This document shows, in pieces, positions 10,447-21,419 of a stretch of DNA of 64,000 nucleotides. Both the position numbers and the translations under genes were made by a program. Source of the stretch: Rusavskia elegans (Eukaryota > Ascomycota > Lecanoromycetes > Teloschistales > Teloschistaceae); the NCBI GenBank assembly GCA_011316305.1, contig SAUG01000101.1:186001-250000 (forward strand). The letters run 5' to 3'. Each line of letters starts with the position of its first letter. Position 1 is the first letter of the stretch. Under the pieces are notes generated by a model. The model was given only the letters and a program-made list of their open reading frames with translations. It was not told the origin of the DNA and did no database searches.

Positions 10447-12265
10447 TTTGAAAGCCCCGACGGCAGAATGGACAGAGAGATGACAAAGCTGACCTGCGGA
10501 ACGTGGGGTTTGGAGAGTAGTAGCGACTGACAATGCCCCGGCGCTATCCGAAGGACTCGATGATGGTGGGAATTTTGGCCGGATAGTTGGAGATGATGGC
10601 AGAGAGAAGTAACGGGGTCTTAATTCGACAGAGGGTAATGTAGTGTCGGATGTAGAGGGTAGATAGATGGTGGAGCGGTCTTGGAGTGACGTTGTAGGAG
10701 TAAAGACGACCCACTGTGCTGGTTAGTTCGTGCGGCTTGAGCATTGATGGATCAGGTGAATGACATACGGGCTGGGCGACCTTGGGGTAGGTCTGATTCC
10801 CGGATTGGGCGGAAGATCAGCACGAGGATAGGAAGACAAATAGGCAGTAGTGGAGGAATGTTGGCAATAACGGAAAAGTAGGGAGGGGCCGATGCAAGAA
10901 TGTTGCTGGAATATTATTTGTCGATTTGGTGTGCCTTGAGGTCAGCGGCCCGAGGTCACAAGGTTGAAGAGTGAAGAAGGAGCAAACGATCAGTAAGCTC
11001 AGACCTCTGTCGTTTAACAATCTCACCCCAGCTGAGAAATGAATGACCCGATATTGGGCCAGCTCCAATGATCTCATGGCGGCGGATGTAAGAAGAAGTG
11101 GCCGACCATTCACAACTTGAGGTGCACCACAATCCCTCGTGCGCCAAGCAGGTGGAAACCGTCCCTTTAGCCTGGTAGACTAGGGATACCTTACTCTATT
11201 CCACGCACTTGATGGCAGGAAGCAATCAGATTAGTCCCCGGAGCCCCTTGTACAGACTGATATCTTGCATCATCGTCAACGGCCAATCCCTAATTGACCC
11301 CTTTTCGGATACTATCACAGATGGGCCTCAAGATGGCGGAGAGTGCCTGCCAACAGCATCTTTGAGCCCTGTTCCTCTACAGGAAAATTAGTAACACTCC
11401 CCGTCTTCAGACCACTAGTACGCCAGGAAAAGACCCCACAGCGTCACCGATGATGTCTTGCTGCAGTAGCTCTCACGGGTCCAACCTTCTGTTCGCCTAG
11501 GCTCCGGGCCTAGAACCTTCACTCTTCTGATCGACCGGGGACAGCCCACCATAGCAGCCGCACAAGCGAGAGACAGCGGAGTCTCGAGCGCCTTTGAGCA
11601 TTTGGGTTCTCTGCAGCGCTTCCAGACGACATGATAGGTTGAGCGGCCGAGTATGAGCACAGCTCCGCGCTCCCGAAATAGACTGCATGAACAACGTGCC
11701 CTGGCTCCGGGTCCAATATCAAATGCATGCATCCGGAATGGGGAAAAGGTACCTCTAACATACGACGCCTATCGAGCAATGAGCGATGGATCGGAGTGCA
11801 ATGAGATATCCAGAGGCCAAACAACGAATGTTCTCGGCGCAGCCATGGGGGCCCATCGATGGATTGAGAAGTCTTCCTGGACATCGAGACTCTCGTGTTA
11901 CCGCTGCAATCATGGGGGAGTCACTGCGTACACCTCCACGAGATGCAGTATGCTTCCGTTGGATGAATCAATTGCCAGCTGCTCCTGTAAAGGCGGATCT
12001 TCCGGCGCTATGAAGACCAACGCATGATGACGGCAGGCTCGTAGGTGGGAAACGTCCGCTAATGAGATTCCACTTCGGACTATTACATCTGCAGCCCTAG
12101 CAACCACCCGAAACCCCCGAGGCTTGGCCTGGATGTTCTAGGCCTATGCTGATCTATCCTACAACTATTCTCTTCTCCCAATCTTCGTTTGGGCTTCTCA
12201 CGGTGAGCCTGCTCAGAGGCGAGACAGACGTGAACGGTGTACAACGGTCCTCGTTGATAGGCCTT
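10447..12265. other. Gene-poor intergenic stretch
   Basis: 1.8 kb between YPD1 and the aspartate aminotransferase stop codon. Open frames here are short, often lack ATG, and show no motif. The part nearest 10446 should hold the YPD1 promoter. No repeat or tRNA was recognised. Confidence 0.5.
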
Positions 12266-13920
12266 TCAGCTGGTGACCTTGTGGATGGATTCGGCCAGCC
12301 GCTTCACATTGCCACTGGTGATGCCAGCGACAGAGATCCTGCCATCCTTGGTAGCGTAGACAGAATTCTGGAAGAGATCAGCATCGCCAGATGAGCTGTT
12401 GCACAGATTTATCATCCTACCTCTTGGGCTAGTTGGTCCATTTGCGTGGGTGTCAATCCCGTATATGCGAACATGCCGATCTAAGGAACTCTTTGTCAAC
12501 TGCGATGGTCTCGACCACTGTGCTCGACACGACATACCTGTGACGTGATGTGGCCCCAGTCATGCTTACTACCTAACTTCTCTAGGTTCTCCTTGAGCAA
12601 CGCCCGCATACTGATGATTCGCTCCGCCATGCCTTTGACCTCGCCCAACCATTGCTTGTTGAGGTTTGGATCGTTGAGAATCTCCGAAGCGATCCGAGCA
12701 CCGTGGACGGGAGGGTTTGAGTACAATGGCCGCACCAAGATCTTGATTTGAGAGTCCACGCGTTTCTTCTCTTCCGCGGAATCACAGACAATGGAAAAGG
12801 CGCCGACACGTTCACCGTACAGACCCTGTGGGATGTGAATGATTATTCAAGAGAGAATCTAGATTCGCGATTACCATGTTCTTGGCAAAGCTTTGAGCTA
12901 GGCAGAGGCTATGGCCTTCCCGGACAAAGTGTCGTACAGGGAAAGCATCTCGGTCGGTGTCACCACTAGCGAACCCCTGATATGCCATGTCGAAGAAAGG
13001 GTAGTGCTTCTTCTCCGTGACGACATTGCTGATCTGCTTCCACTGGGCTTCGGTGGGATCAATGCCCGTCGGGTTGTGGGCGCATGCATGGAGCAAGATG
13101 ACACTGCCTTCGGGTGCCGCTTTGATATCTGCTACCATACCATCGAAGTCCAAGCCAATGGTATCTTTGTTGTAGTATCGATACTTTTCCACCTGCAGTC
13201 CGGAGTCCTTGAAAACAGCATTATGATTTGCCCAACTGGGTGTGGGAATAAAAATCTTCTTGTCTCCGGGAAAGTGGCGTGCAAGGAACTCGCCCCCTAT
13301 CCGTAGGGCTCCAGTGCCGGATATTGACTGGGTAATGGCAACTCTGTCTTCCTTGATGGCCGTCGACCCGGAGCTGTAAGCTAGCACAGCTGCAGCTTTG
13401 GTGAATGACGGTACACCCGTGATACCAGCATACTCTTTGTCTAGGTTTGAATCCACGACTTTCTTCTCGGCTGATCGAACCGAAGGGAGGACGTACGGTT
13501 TACCCTTGTCGTCGCCTGCAGCCGTTATGAGGAGTGAAGATGAAGATTCGGCGGCTTGACGTACGATAAGCACCGACGCCCAGGTTGATCTTCTCGGGCA
13601 GGCTGTCTTTTTTGTATGCTTCGGTGATCCCTGTGCTGGAAGTCAGCATACCTGCTGGAGAAACAGTAAGCTCGAATGGCCTACCTAGGATAGCCTTGGA
13701 GGAGGTCAGGTGGTTAGCTCGACGATTGGACCTTTTCACAATCCTTGACTCACATCCTAAACCGTTGTCAGAGAGCTCATGTGGCTGTAGAATTAAGGGA
13801 GCATACAGGAGGTCCTTGGGGTACATCTGCCCATGTAGACGCAGCTCGAGTGGCGAGGGCACGGGGTGTCAAACACCTCAAGGCAGTGTGCCGTGGTACT
13901 TTGGTGATGGCAGTAATCAT
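12266..13920 (-). CDS. Aspartate aminotransferase, mitochondrial
   Basis: PLP enzyme interconverting aspartate + 2-oxoglutarate and oxaloacetate + glutamate; part of the malate-aspartate shuttle. Spliced length is 427 aa, matching the family. Eight exons by my reading: 13920-13807, 13756-13754, 13694-13685, 13630-13565, 13515-12875, 12825-12538, 12480-12421 and 12367-12266. The first 30 or so residues are Arg/Thr/Ala-rich and free of acids, a mitochondrial presequence, followed by WADVPQGPP. Motifs: [17 protein letters not shown], the substrate-loop [10 protein letters not shown], and [16 protein letters not shown] with the Schiff-base lysine, completed across a 49-nt intron. Two successive exons are only 3 nt (GAT, coding the conserved Asp of GPPD) and 10 nt; see findings. 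All introns are 49-59 nt. Confidence 0.94.
13754..13756 (-). other. 3-nt micro-exon of aspartate aminotransferase
   Basis: The single codon GAT lies between an intron at 13757-13806 (donor GTATGC, CTGAC branch-like site, acceptor TTTAG) and an intron at 13695-13753 (donor GTGAGT, branch GCTAAC, acceptor CCAAG). Including it restores the Asp of the family motif GPPD-x-ILG; skipping it would delete that residue but keep frame. Confidence 0.75.
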
Positions 13921-14159
13921 CTTGAAGGTTGAGAAGATAGAACAGGTGAATAAACCAAAAGGAGCTGGATTAGAAAAACAAGCTTGATCCTGGTAGCAAG
14001 ATCTATTGGTTCATAGGGCCGAGAGGGCTAAGCCCAAACGGCTCCTGCCAAGAGGAGTCGCTCGCCGTGATCCTAGACGGATTACAATTTCAAGTGTTGC
14101 ATTACCGAGCACCGAGTCTTACCAATTCAAGTCTCCCACTGGAGTTTGAGCCTTCGACA

Positions 14160-14912
14160 ATGCACCCTCCATGTCGCCCTGTACTCCAACCCCTCTGCCA
14201 GCCAGTACCCCGTTCCTTCTCCCGCACCGCCCAACCACTCGCTCGGTCATCTCGCTCCGCCCTTAGGCACGCCCACCGCGACATTCCCACCTACCCACAC
14301 GGCCCCTCTCTTCTCTACAAACAATCCAACTTCGGCCTCTACGGCAATGTCAGACCCCAATTCGGTAACATGGTCTCTGAACGGAACGAAATAAAAACGC
14401 GCCGGAAATGGGATCCCAATATCCACGACAAGAGGCTGTGGTCCGTCGCTTTAGGAAAGTACGTCCAGTTGCGGGTGCAGGCGAGGGTACTGAGGACGAT
14501 CGATAAGGTCGGAGGGCTGGATGAATATTTGTTAGGGGAGAGCCCGGCCAGGATCAAGGAATTGGGGATGGAGGGGTGGAAAATGAGATGGCGGTTACTG
14601 CAAGATCGGGGAGTGAAGGAAAGATTGAGGAGGAGGAGGGTCGAGTTGGGGCTGCCGCCTCAAGGTCCGGAGATGTTTTTGAGTGATGCGGAATTGCTGG
14701 GAGAAGAAGAAAGCATGGTGGATCCGGCGGTAAAGGGACCTGAAGTTCCGAATGAGATGACGGCCGAAGGACTAGAGGATGGCGACGAAGAGATGACGGA
14801 TGAAGAGATAGAACGAATGATAGAGGAAGAAGACGAGGCAGAGAGGCAACGGAGACCAGGTACATTGATGGCCAAGAAAGATCGCGGGGAGCGAACTAGT
14901 ATACATCCTTGA
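14160..14912 (+). CDS. Mitochondrial ribosomal protein bL28m (yeast Mrpl24 type)
   Basis: Large-subunit mitoribosome protein of about 250 aa, single exon. A basic, Ser/Arg-rich presequence covers roughly residues 1-45. The bL28 core follows: SNFGLYGNVRPQFGNMVSE, then KTRRKWDPNIHDKRLWS and VLRTIDKVGGLDEYLL, the last being typical of fungal mitochondrial L28. The C-terminal quarter is acidic. An in-frame upstream ATG at 14067 would add 31 residues ahead of the targeting signal; the ATG at 14160 begins the presequence cleanly and is preferred. It is divergent from aspartate aminotransferase with about 240 nt between starts, so the two mitochondrial genes may share a promoter. Confidence 0.9.
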   Translation: MHPPCRPVLQPLCQPVPRSFSRTAQPLARSSRSALRHAHRDIPTYPHGPSLLYKQSNFGLYGNVRPQFGNMVSERNEIKTRRKWDPNIHDKRLWSVALGKYVQLRVQARVLRTIDKVGGLDEYLLGESPARIKELGMEGWKMRWRLLQDRGVKERLRRRRVELGLPPQGPEMFLSDAELLGEEESMVDPAVKGPEVPNEMTAEGLEDGDEEMTDEEIERMIEEEDEAERQRRPGTLMAKKDRGERTSIHP

Positions 14913-15189
14913 TTTCGTGTATCGAACTCGCAGAACCCAAATGCTCCGAGAAATGAGTTACATGGGCAATTGGAGAATCAATCTCAGTCTGATCTCAGGC
15001 CCTTGTGTTTACATTTGCTTATCGGAAGAACCAATATATTTTACAAAGCAAGGCGTATGACTCTGGTCTCAAATCATTGTCCTGATATGCATAAGTAGAG
15101 CAACATGTGATGATTTGGATTATATCTCAACGAGAGAATCCGATCACACTTAGTACTAACGATGATAAACCTCATACAACCAAAGCCCA

Positions 15190-15870
15190 TCAATCCTCTG
15201 AGCGTTGCGGCGTCAGATGCCCTCGCCTGATGACCGCATTGCCGACAGTCCTCACTCCATCCTGCTTGTCTTGCACTTCGATACTGGCAGCGTTGTACTT
15301 GTCTTCCTGGTACATGGCTTTCCAGACACCAACTACTATGTTCTCCAGCTCCCCATAAGTAAGACGTTTTGAAGCCGTCGACCATGCTCCAAAGATAATC
15401 CCTGGCGGAACAGATTCAATCCAGAAAGGATCGTCTCTGCGGTCAAGAACGCTGCCACGATCTTCTGGATGTGATCGGGTGCGACTCGCAATGTAATTTG
15501 TAGCCTTGAGTATGACACCTCCCATGTGGACCTGGGAAAGGGTTTGATCCCAGATAGAGATCAAGAGCCGTGTTGATGTACCGGGAACGTTGTAAACGAT
15601 GTAAGTCACAGATAGATTGTCCGGCTTGGAACGATCAAGCCAAGCAGACGCCAAAGCTGGATTTTGCTGAAGGGTCGGCGGAAGGCTGTCGATTTCAGTA
15701 ACACATTTCTGACACAAAAGAATTGAGATCGTTTACATGAGCGGTGGAGCTCGTTCAGAGGTATCTGACAGCACGGCGGTGTCATCCAGCTGCAGAGACA
15801 CCGGAGAGCTCGTTGCAAAGACGGCAATACACAGGACATAGAAAGAGACGGCAAAGATGAAAACCCCCAT
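15190..15870 (-). CDS. Probable secreted protein of unknown function
   Basis: An ATG at 15868-15870 opens a short exon with a signal peptide (MGVFIFAVSFYVLCIAVF). It runs in frame to a stop near 15733, so an intron is needed before the main exon, which starts after the CAG at 15709-15711 and ends at 15190. Two phase-0 donors could serve (GTGTCT giving a 93-nt intron or GTGCTG giving 66 nt); I cannot choose. The main exon (about 172 aa) is well-behaved coding sequence with LTYGELENIVVGVWKAMY near its C-terminus, reminiscent of secreted fungal hypothetical proteins of similar size. No enzyme motif is visible. Confidence 0.55.
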
Positions 15871-16768
15871 ATCGTTTGAAATTGACCGGCCGACAATGCG
15901 GAAGCAGCTATGAAAAGTGTAATTTTGATCCTCTCACAAAGTTCCAACAGCGGACCTTTAATACCAACTTTCGGATAATTAATGCTTTGGCGAAGCATGT
16001 ATGGCACTTTAGCCAGCAACGATCGCCCATCACATAGAGCCGACACGCGGAAGCGATGAGCCGGCGACGAACAAGTGGGATGGCTACATGAGGGATCAGC
16101 GATCTCTTCTAGCTTCACGGGAGCATATTTGGTGTGTGGGACAAAGGGATAGGTTGAATTGTAGAGGGCTAATCTCAGACGTGTCTTGAAATATGCCTCA
16201 TTGAATTATTGCCCGCGAATGAAAGGGGTATGGCAAAGCAAGATGTGGGCAAGTCATGGTTTTTCAATTCACCTCAAGGGTCAACGACCTAGGCATTGAT
16301 TTGGAATATGACACCTTCAGGTACCACTCCACCGAACTCACCTTGCGGGAGTTCAAGGCTTCTGAGGCATTGATTATTCTGAGATCTGTCAACCGGAAAT
16401 TGACATCATGATGAATTCGATTGGATCTGGCTCCATAATTCGGTTGAGCTGGAGAGCCACAGCCGATGAACACCTCTCGAAAGAGGGTATCGTGCGACTC
16501 CCCACAAATCTCTGCGAAAGAAGAAAGAAATTATTTCAGAATTTCGGGAATAAAAACTTTATGCAGCGTTCAGGAGCTAGTCCGCTTGTGGCCGAAGCGC
16601 TTGACGCGGCACTAAGCGACACGTATCTTGGCATACTCCAAACCTCCCTTGAACTCCTCGTGACTCACGGTCGAGCGCTCATAACACCGCTCAATCAGAT
16701 TTCTGTAAAACCAAAAACCACTGCTCTTCCAAGTAACTCTAATCTTAATTCTTGTCACACCAATAGTC
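15871..16768. other. Intergenic between secreted protein and SNU66-like gene
   Basis: Divergent spacer of about 900 nt holding both promoters. Frames on both strands are short and without motifs. A 130-codon plus-strand frame (16408-16800) overlaps the start of the next gene out of frame and looks like chance. Confidence 0.5.
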
Positions 16769-18772
16769 ATGGCAGATGCCATATCCGTTCAGGAGGCTAA
16801 CAAGATCCGAGCTGCCATCGGTCTGAAGCCACTGCCTGTTCCGAGAGGAGCTGGCGGGCCTGCTTTCAAGGACGGTAAAGATGATCAGAGCTCATCCAAT
16901 GGCGAGGAAACAAGCACTTTAGAATCGAGGCAAGCACAAGGGTACGAAAACTGGAAGAAACTGCAGGATGAGCAAGATGCTAAAGCGAAGCGCGAAGCAA
17001 AGAACGAGGCCATCAAGAAAGCTCGAGATGCTGCCCGCAAGTTCAGCAAGCTAGAAGGCAAGGGTTTGGGCGAGGCGGATGAAGCAACGGAATTGGATAC
17101 CAAGACATGGCTATTGCAGCAAAAGAAGCGGCAACGAAAGTTAGAACGGGAAAGACTTCGGAAACTGGAGAAGGAGCTGGAAGAAAGAGAGCAAGCTGCA
17201 GATCACACTGCCGAGGATCTCGCAGGAGTCAAAGTCGCACATGGACTAGACGACTTTGAGAATGGTGGGGAGCAGGTTTTGACGCTTAAAGACGCTGGTA
17301 TCGATGAGAACGAGGAAGAAGGCGACGAGCTTGAGAATCTCGAGATGAAAGAACGAGAGGCACTGCAAGACCGGATGGACGTGAAGAAGAAGAAGCCGGT
17401 TTACGATCCTCATGCCACCGACGAAGCGGGAGACTCTACCATACTAAAGCACTACGACGAGACTATCGATGGCAAGAAACGCAAACGTTTTACCTTGGAT
17501 GGTCAGGGATCTACTGCAGAAGGGCGCGAAGCAATGCGTGAATCGGTCGGGAAGAAGCTCAAGACACAAGCCATCAGCCTCGATATGGTTAATGATGTGC
17601 CCACTTCGGACTACAAAGAGGGGCAGGAGGCTAGAATAAAAAAGTCGAAGAAGAAAGCAAAGAAGTCAACACGACAGCGCCCAGTAGATGAGGATGACAT
17701 TGTACCATTGCCCGCAGCAAGTGCGCCGCTGGTCGAATATGGTAGCATGGACGTGGACTCTGACCTTGCTGATCCCGCCGTTCCGAATGCAGTTAAAAAC
17801 ACTACATCCTTAGAAGACGACGATGATCTCCAAGCGACTCTAGCAATCCAGCGAAAAGCAGCTCTGAAGAAGCGAAAGCGAACACGACCCGAAGACCTTG
17901 CACGACAATTTCGAGACGAAGCCGAGGAAGCTAGTAGCAAGATGGACGAGGACGACCAGGCTGACGACGGCGGTTTGGTCATTGACGAAACCTCCGAGTT
18001 TGTTGCAAATCTACGTCATTCTCCGGAGCCACAGAAGCCTCGAACAGCTGAAGCTGCCAAATCTCCCTCAACCGTTAAGCACGAGTCTCCTACCGCCGAT
18101 CAAGCACAAGATGTTGACATGGATTCTCCCTCTGACGACGAACGGAGATTCAAGCGTGAGACGTCCACTCCTGGTAAGAATGAACTTACCGGCACCGGCC
18201 TCGACGAAGAAGCCAACATCAACCAAGGCATTGGCGCCACGCTCGCCTTGCTCTCCCAGCGCGGTCTGATCAAGCATGATCAAGAAGGCGACATCAACGC
18301 GCTCCACCGCGAACGATCACGCTTCCTTGCTGAAAAACAGAAACGCGAAGCCGAAGCCGAACGCAAAGCTCGTCAGCAACGCGAACGTGATCGCGCCTCC
18401 GGAAAGTTCGATCGCATGTCTGCCCGCGAACGCGAAGACGACGCTCGCCAAGAGAACAAGCGTCGTGACCAAGCCGAATCTCGCCACCAGGTCGAGATTT
18501 ACGCCAAAGAATACAAACCGAACGTCCAATTGAAGTATTTTGATGATTTCGGACGAAATATGAATCCGAAGGAGGCGTTCAAGCATATGAGCCATCAGTT
18601 CCATGGCAAGGGAAGTGGGAAGCAGAAGACGGAGAAACATTTGAAGAAGATTGAGGATTCGAAGAGGAGGGAGGCGATGAGTAGTTTGGATGCTAGTCAG
18701 GCGACGGGGATGAATAGTGCCATGGGAGCGACGGCGAAGAAGAATCGACAGGCTGGGGTAAGGTTGGGGTAA
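16769..18772 (+). CDS. SNU66: U4/U6.U5 tri-snRNP protein, SART1/Snu66 family
   Basis: Nuclear pre-mRNA splicing factor needed for tri-snRNP recruitment. Single exon of 667 aa. The start MADAISVQEANKIRAAIGLK carries the SART1 N-terminal signature, followed by PLPVP. Most of the protein is charged helix and coiled coil (Lys/Glu/Arg-rich) with acidic patches. The C-terminal SART1 block is present: GIGATLALLSQRGLI around residue 490, then a long Arg/Glu helix, YKPNVQLKYFDDFGR, and KEAFKHMSHQFHGKGSGKQK with the downstream lysine-rich helix ending in KEKHLKK-type sequence. Length and domain order fit the family. The high density of charged residues produces long antisense open frames that should not be annotated. 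Confidence 0.93.
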   Translation: MADAISVQEANKIRAAIGLKPLPVPRGAGGPAFKDGKDDQSSSNGEETSTLESRQAQGYENWKKLQDEQDAKAKREAKNEAIKKARDAARKFSKLEGKGLGEADEATELDTKTWLLQQKKRQRKLERERLRKLEKELEEREQAADHTAEDLAGVKVAHGLDDFENGGEQVLTLKDAGIDENEEEGDELENLEMKEREALQDRMDVKKKKPVYDPHATDEAGDSTILKHYDETIDGKKRKRFTLDGQGSTAEGREAMRESVGKKLKTQAISLDMVNDVPTSDYKEGQEARIKKSKKKAKKSTRQRPVDEDDIVPLPAASAPLVEYGSMDVDSDLADPAVPNAVKNTTSLEDDDDLQATLAIQRKAALKKRKRTRPEDLARQFRDEAEEASSKMDEDDQADDGGLVIDETSEFVANLRHSPEPQKPRTAEAAKSPSTVKHESPTADQAQDVDMDSPSDDERRFKRETSTPGKNELTGTGLDEEANINQGIGATLALLSQRGLIKHDQEGDINALHRERSRFLAEKQKREAEAERKARQQRERDRASGKFDRMSAREREDDARQENKRRDQAESRHQVEIYAKEYKPNVQLKYFDDFGRNMNPKEAFKHMSHQFHGKGSGKQKTEKHLKKIEDSKRREAMSSLDASQATGMNSAMGATAKKNRQAGVRLG

Positions 18773-19375
18773 ATGGATTGAGCTGAGATTCAGGATGGGA
18801 GTCCAGTCGTTGAAGCGAACTCAAGGTACTTGAAGAGCATCCCATAATCCAGTCTAACAGGTTCTCTTATGAACAGTCTTGACATCGTTCACTCAGATGT
18901 AGCCTTGAGTCCATGACAGCTACAACCGCTTCATCCATGTCCCAGCCTATCGTGAGCTAGAAGTCGAACGAAGGCGAACCCTTGGCTCCAACCTCCACAC
19001 CACCTTCTGCGGCCGTCTAGCATCCCGCAACCATCTTGACCACTGTATCTGCTTACTCAATAATACAAACGAGACTAAAAGTTGGGCGTACAAGCCTAGT
19101 AAACGGCATCGACATCTCGATAGCAGAACAGCATATTACAGGAGAAATATCACACTCAACTATAGTGACTCTCAAAATCCTATACCTTGGCCTGGAGTAC
19201 CCAGAAAAGACTTTGTCCGCAGACCTAGTGACTAATAGCAACTCGCTGGTACCTCCCTTCACGTTGTCAATACCCTGGCTGTGGTGCTAACGCAGAACAG
19301 ATACATACCACTCCCCTTCCATACAGCCAGCAGTCTCCCAACCGAAACCATCAGAGCACCCATTCCTGCTCAACA
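18773..19375. other. Intergenic, convergent
   Basis: Lies between the 3' end of the SNU66-like gene and the 3' end of the first small secreted protein gene. No supported gene, repeat or RNA was seen. Confidence 0.5.
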
Positions 19376-19934
19376 TCACCCATGCTTGCTCGAGATCTCC
19401 CACTCCTGCTTGGCCGTAATGGTCGTAAAGAAAAATGGAGAATAGTGTTCTATTTTATCCCAATTCGCGTCTTCATAATTAGCTCTGCCAAACGCCTTCT
19501 CCTCATCCCTAAACAGCGAACAACATCTCATCAGTATCTCCGTGTTCCAATCGCCGTTGTCACCAAGGTAAAAAGAAGAAAGAAAGGAGGACTTACAGAT
19601 ACTGCACCGTCATATCGAACATCGCATCCAGTCCCGCCGTCACCCAAACCTCCAACCGCGGATCGAGCGGACAATTCAGCTTTACAGACTCTGGTTTATC
19701 TTCGACGTCTACGCCGCCGATGCAATGGATGTCTACAGCGGTGGCTTCCGTGCCACGGATGCTGAAGTCGAAGTCTTTGTTGACGAAGCTGCCTGTCCTA
19801 TCTTTTTGGATACGCACACTGGCTTGTGTGATTTTGTAACGCGATTCGACGGGGACGATGGGCCCGACGGGGGTTGGGGCCGCAAGGACGCTGAGGGGGA
19901 GGATGAGGGTTGTGAGGAGGTGGAAGGAGTGCAT
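19376..19934 (-). CDS. Small secreted protein, tandem family copy 1
   Basis: Two exons, 19934-19597 and 19508-19376, joined across an 88-nt intron (donor GTAAGT, acceptor TTTAG). The product is about 156 aa. A signal peptide (MHSFHLLTTLILPLSVLAA) precedes a mature domain with YKITQASV, DFSIRG and two cysteines (VDIHCIGG, LNCP). The second exon codes a C-terminus containing GRANYEDANW and ends EWEISSKHG. Copy 2 (20521-21084) shares the signal type, the motif order, the two cysteines, the intron position and the NY...EWEI ending, so the two are tandem duplicates. No function is recognised; secretion, small size and tandem expansion are effector-like features, but that is inference. Confidence 0.82.
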
Positions 19935-20520
19935 TGTGTTGGACTTGGGTTGGATGGCTAGAGGGTAAAAGTAAGAGGAAAAGAGAAAAGAGAGATGTCA
20001 AGAAGTTGAAGCCTTGGGCGTCGTTGTGGGATAGGGAGATTTCCTGGCAAGGTAGGAGAATTTGACGTACATTATACATACAGGCTGGAGGGAATGGCAT
20101 CAGGAATGGCAGCAAGACGGTTTGAGATGTTTCTGAACATGTTTCCCGCCATGACCCTCCAGGATGTTTGCAATGTGTTTTGGCGTCGAAGCGTTCAGTG
20201 CTCGGAGGTTCACTATGGATGTATCCAGGAACGGAACGGGACAACGCTGTTACTCGGCGCGTATATGTACCGAATATCCTATAATTACCTGATCCTCACT
20301 ACTCGACCTACTCAAACACAGTCAAAGTGTCGGCTGCTCGAAACACCAATGTGAAATTTCACAAAGGGACCCTCGTGCGGAGATTTCCGTAGGTTGTAGT
20401 AGGGGAAAATGACCTGGTACCATGCTACTAAGTGGCCATTCAATCGTAAAATTCGACTCCTTACAATTCGCCGAGGCCACGTTACCACTTCACGAAAAGC
20501 ACTTTCCCGATCAAGAACCA
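19935..20520. other. Spacer between tandem secreted-protein genes 1 and 2
   Basis: About 590 nt that should carry the promoter of copy 1 on the minus strand. No separate gene was seen. Confidence 0.5.
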
Positions 20521-21084
20521 TCAAATCTCCCACTCATGATTGAGTACAAAGGTAACAAACGAACCCGCAGCATCTTCAGTCCTCATCTCCGTCCACCACT
20601 CCCCATTCCCATAATTGGTCCTGCCCTCTCTCGTTTCACCTCCACTGGAGACAGGCGAACAAAATACATCAGCATTCCAACCATCCATCCCCTATCAAAT
20701 CAATGAAAGGACGACAACAAGAGATGGGACTTACTACCACTGCACACTGACAGCGATCTCCTGATCCACACCCACAGTCACCTTAACGACACCCGCCTGA
20801 TCCTGCGGACAAACGAGTTGCACAGATACCGGTTTCGTATTTGCTTTCCAGGGTATACTCGCACTGCCTGTGCATACGATGTCGAAATTGCCCGGGTTCA
20901 CGCCATGGACGGTGAAACTGAGGTCTCGGTTGATGACCGGCCCCGCGGGCACCACCGCTGGCTTGTGAGCCACCGAGGCTGCCGTGATTTTGTAAAGCGT
21001 TGGGGGCGTGGGTGCTGGGGCCGCGAGGATGCTGAGGGGGAGGGAGAGGAGGGAGAGGGTTGTAAGGACGTGGGAGGAATACAT
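20521..21084 (-). CDS. Small secreted protein, tandem family copy 2
   Basis: Two exons, 21084-20735 and 20644-20521, with a 90-nt intron (donor GTAAGT, acceptor CTCCAG) in the same place and phase as in copy 1. The product is about 157 aa. The signal peptide (MYSSHVLTTLSLLSLPLSIL) ends near AAPAP. The mature part has YKITAASV, SFTVHG, FDIVCTG and LVCPQD, so the two cysteines are conserved. The last exon carries GRTNYGNGEWW and ends NHEWEI. Without splicing the frame stops immediately after VQW; the splice is what gives the conserved C-terminus. Unknown function. Confidence 0.82.
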
Positions 21085-21290
21085 TGTGAGGGGTCAAATA
21101 GGATAGAAGTGACGGTAGAGGAGAATAGAAGAGATATAGATAATTCAAAGACTTGTGGGTCACGGTATTGAGAGATTTTTTTCCTATGAAGAGGTGGAGT
21201 CTTCCTTACATTTGTAGCCGAGAAAGCCTCGCGAAAGAACGTAAATAGATATTGCCTGCTTGGGGTGTATCCTAGTGTGTTTCGGCATTT

Positions 21291-21318
21291 ATTTCAATTG
21301 ATTTCAATTGATTTCAAC
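21291..21318. repeat. Short tandem repeat, 10-bp unit ATTTCAATTG
   Basis: The unit is repeated 2.8 times in the spacer between secreted-protein copies 2 and 3, about 200 nt upstream of the copy 2 start codon. It could lie in that gene's promoter; no function can be assigned. Confidence 0.8.
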
Positions 21319-21419
21319 TTTTCCGCCCCGGTTGTGTTTCAGAAGACGGAACGGCACGTAGCTGTTACACAGCGTTGATAGATATTAGGTCCCGCGGTTG
21401 TCCAAACTACTGGACTTAC

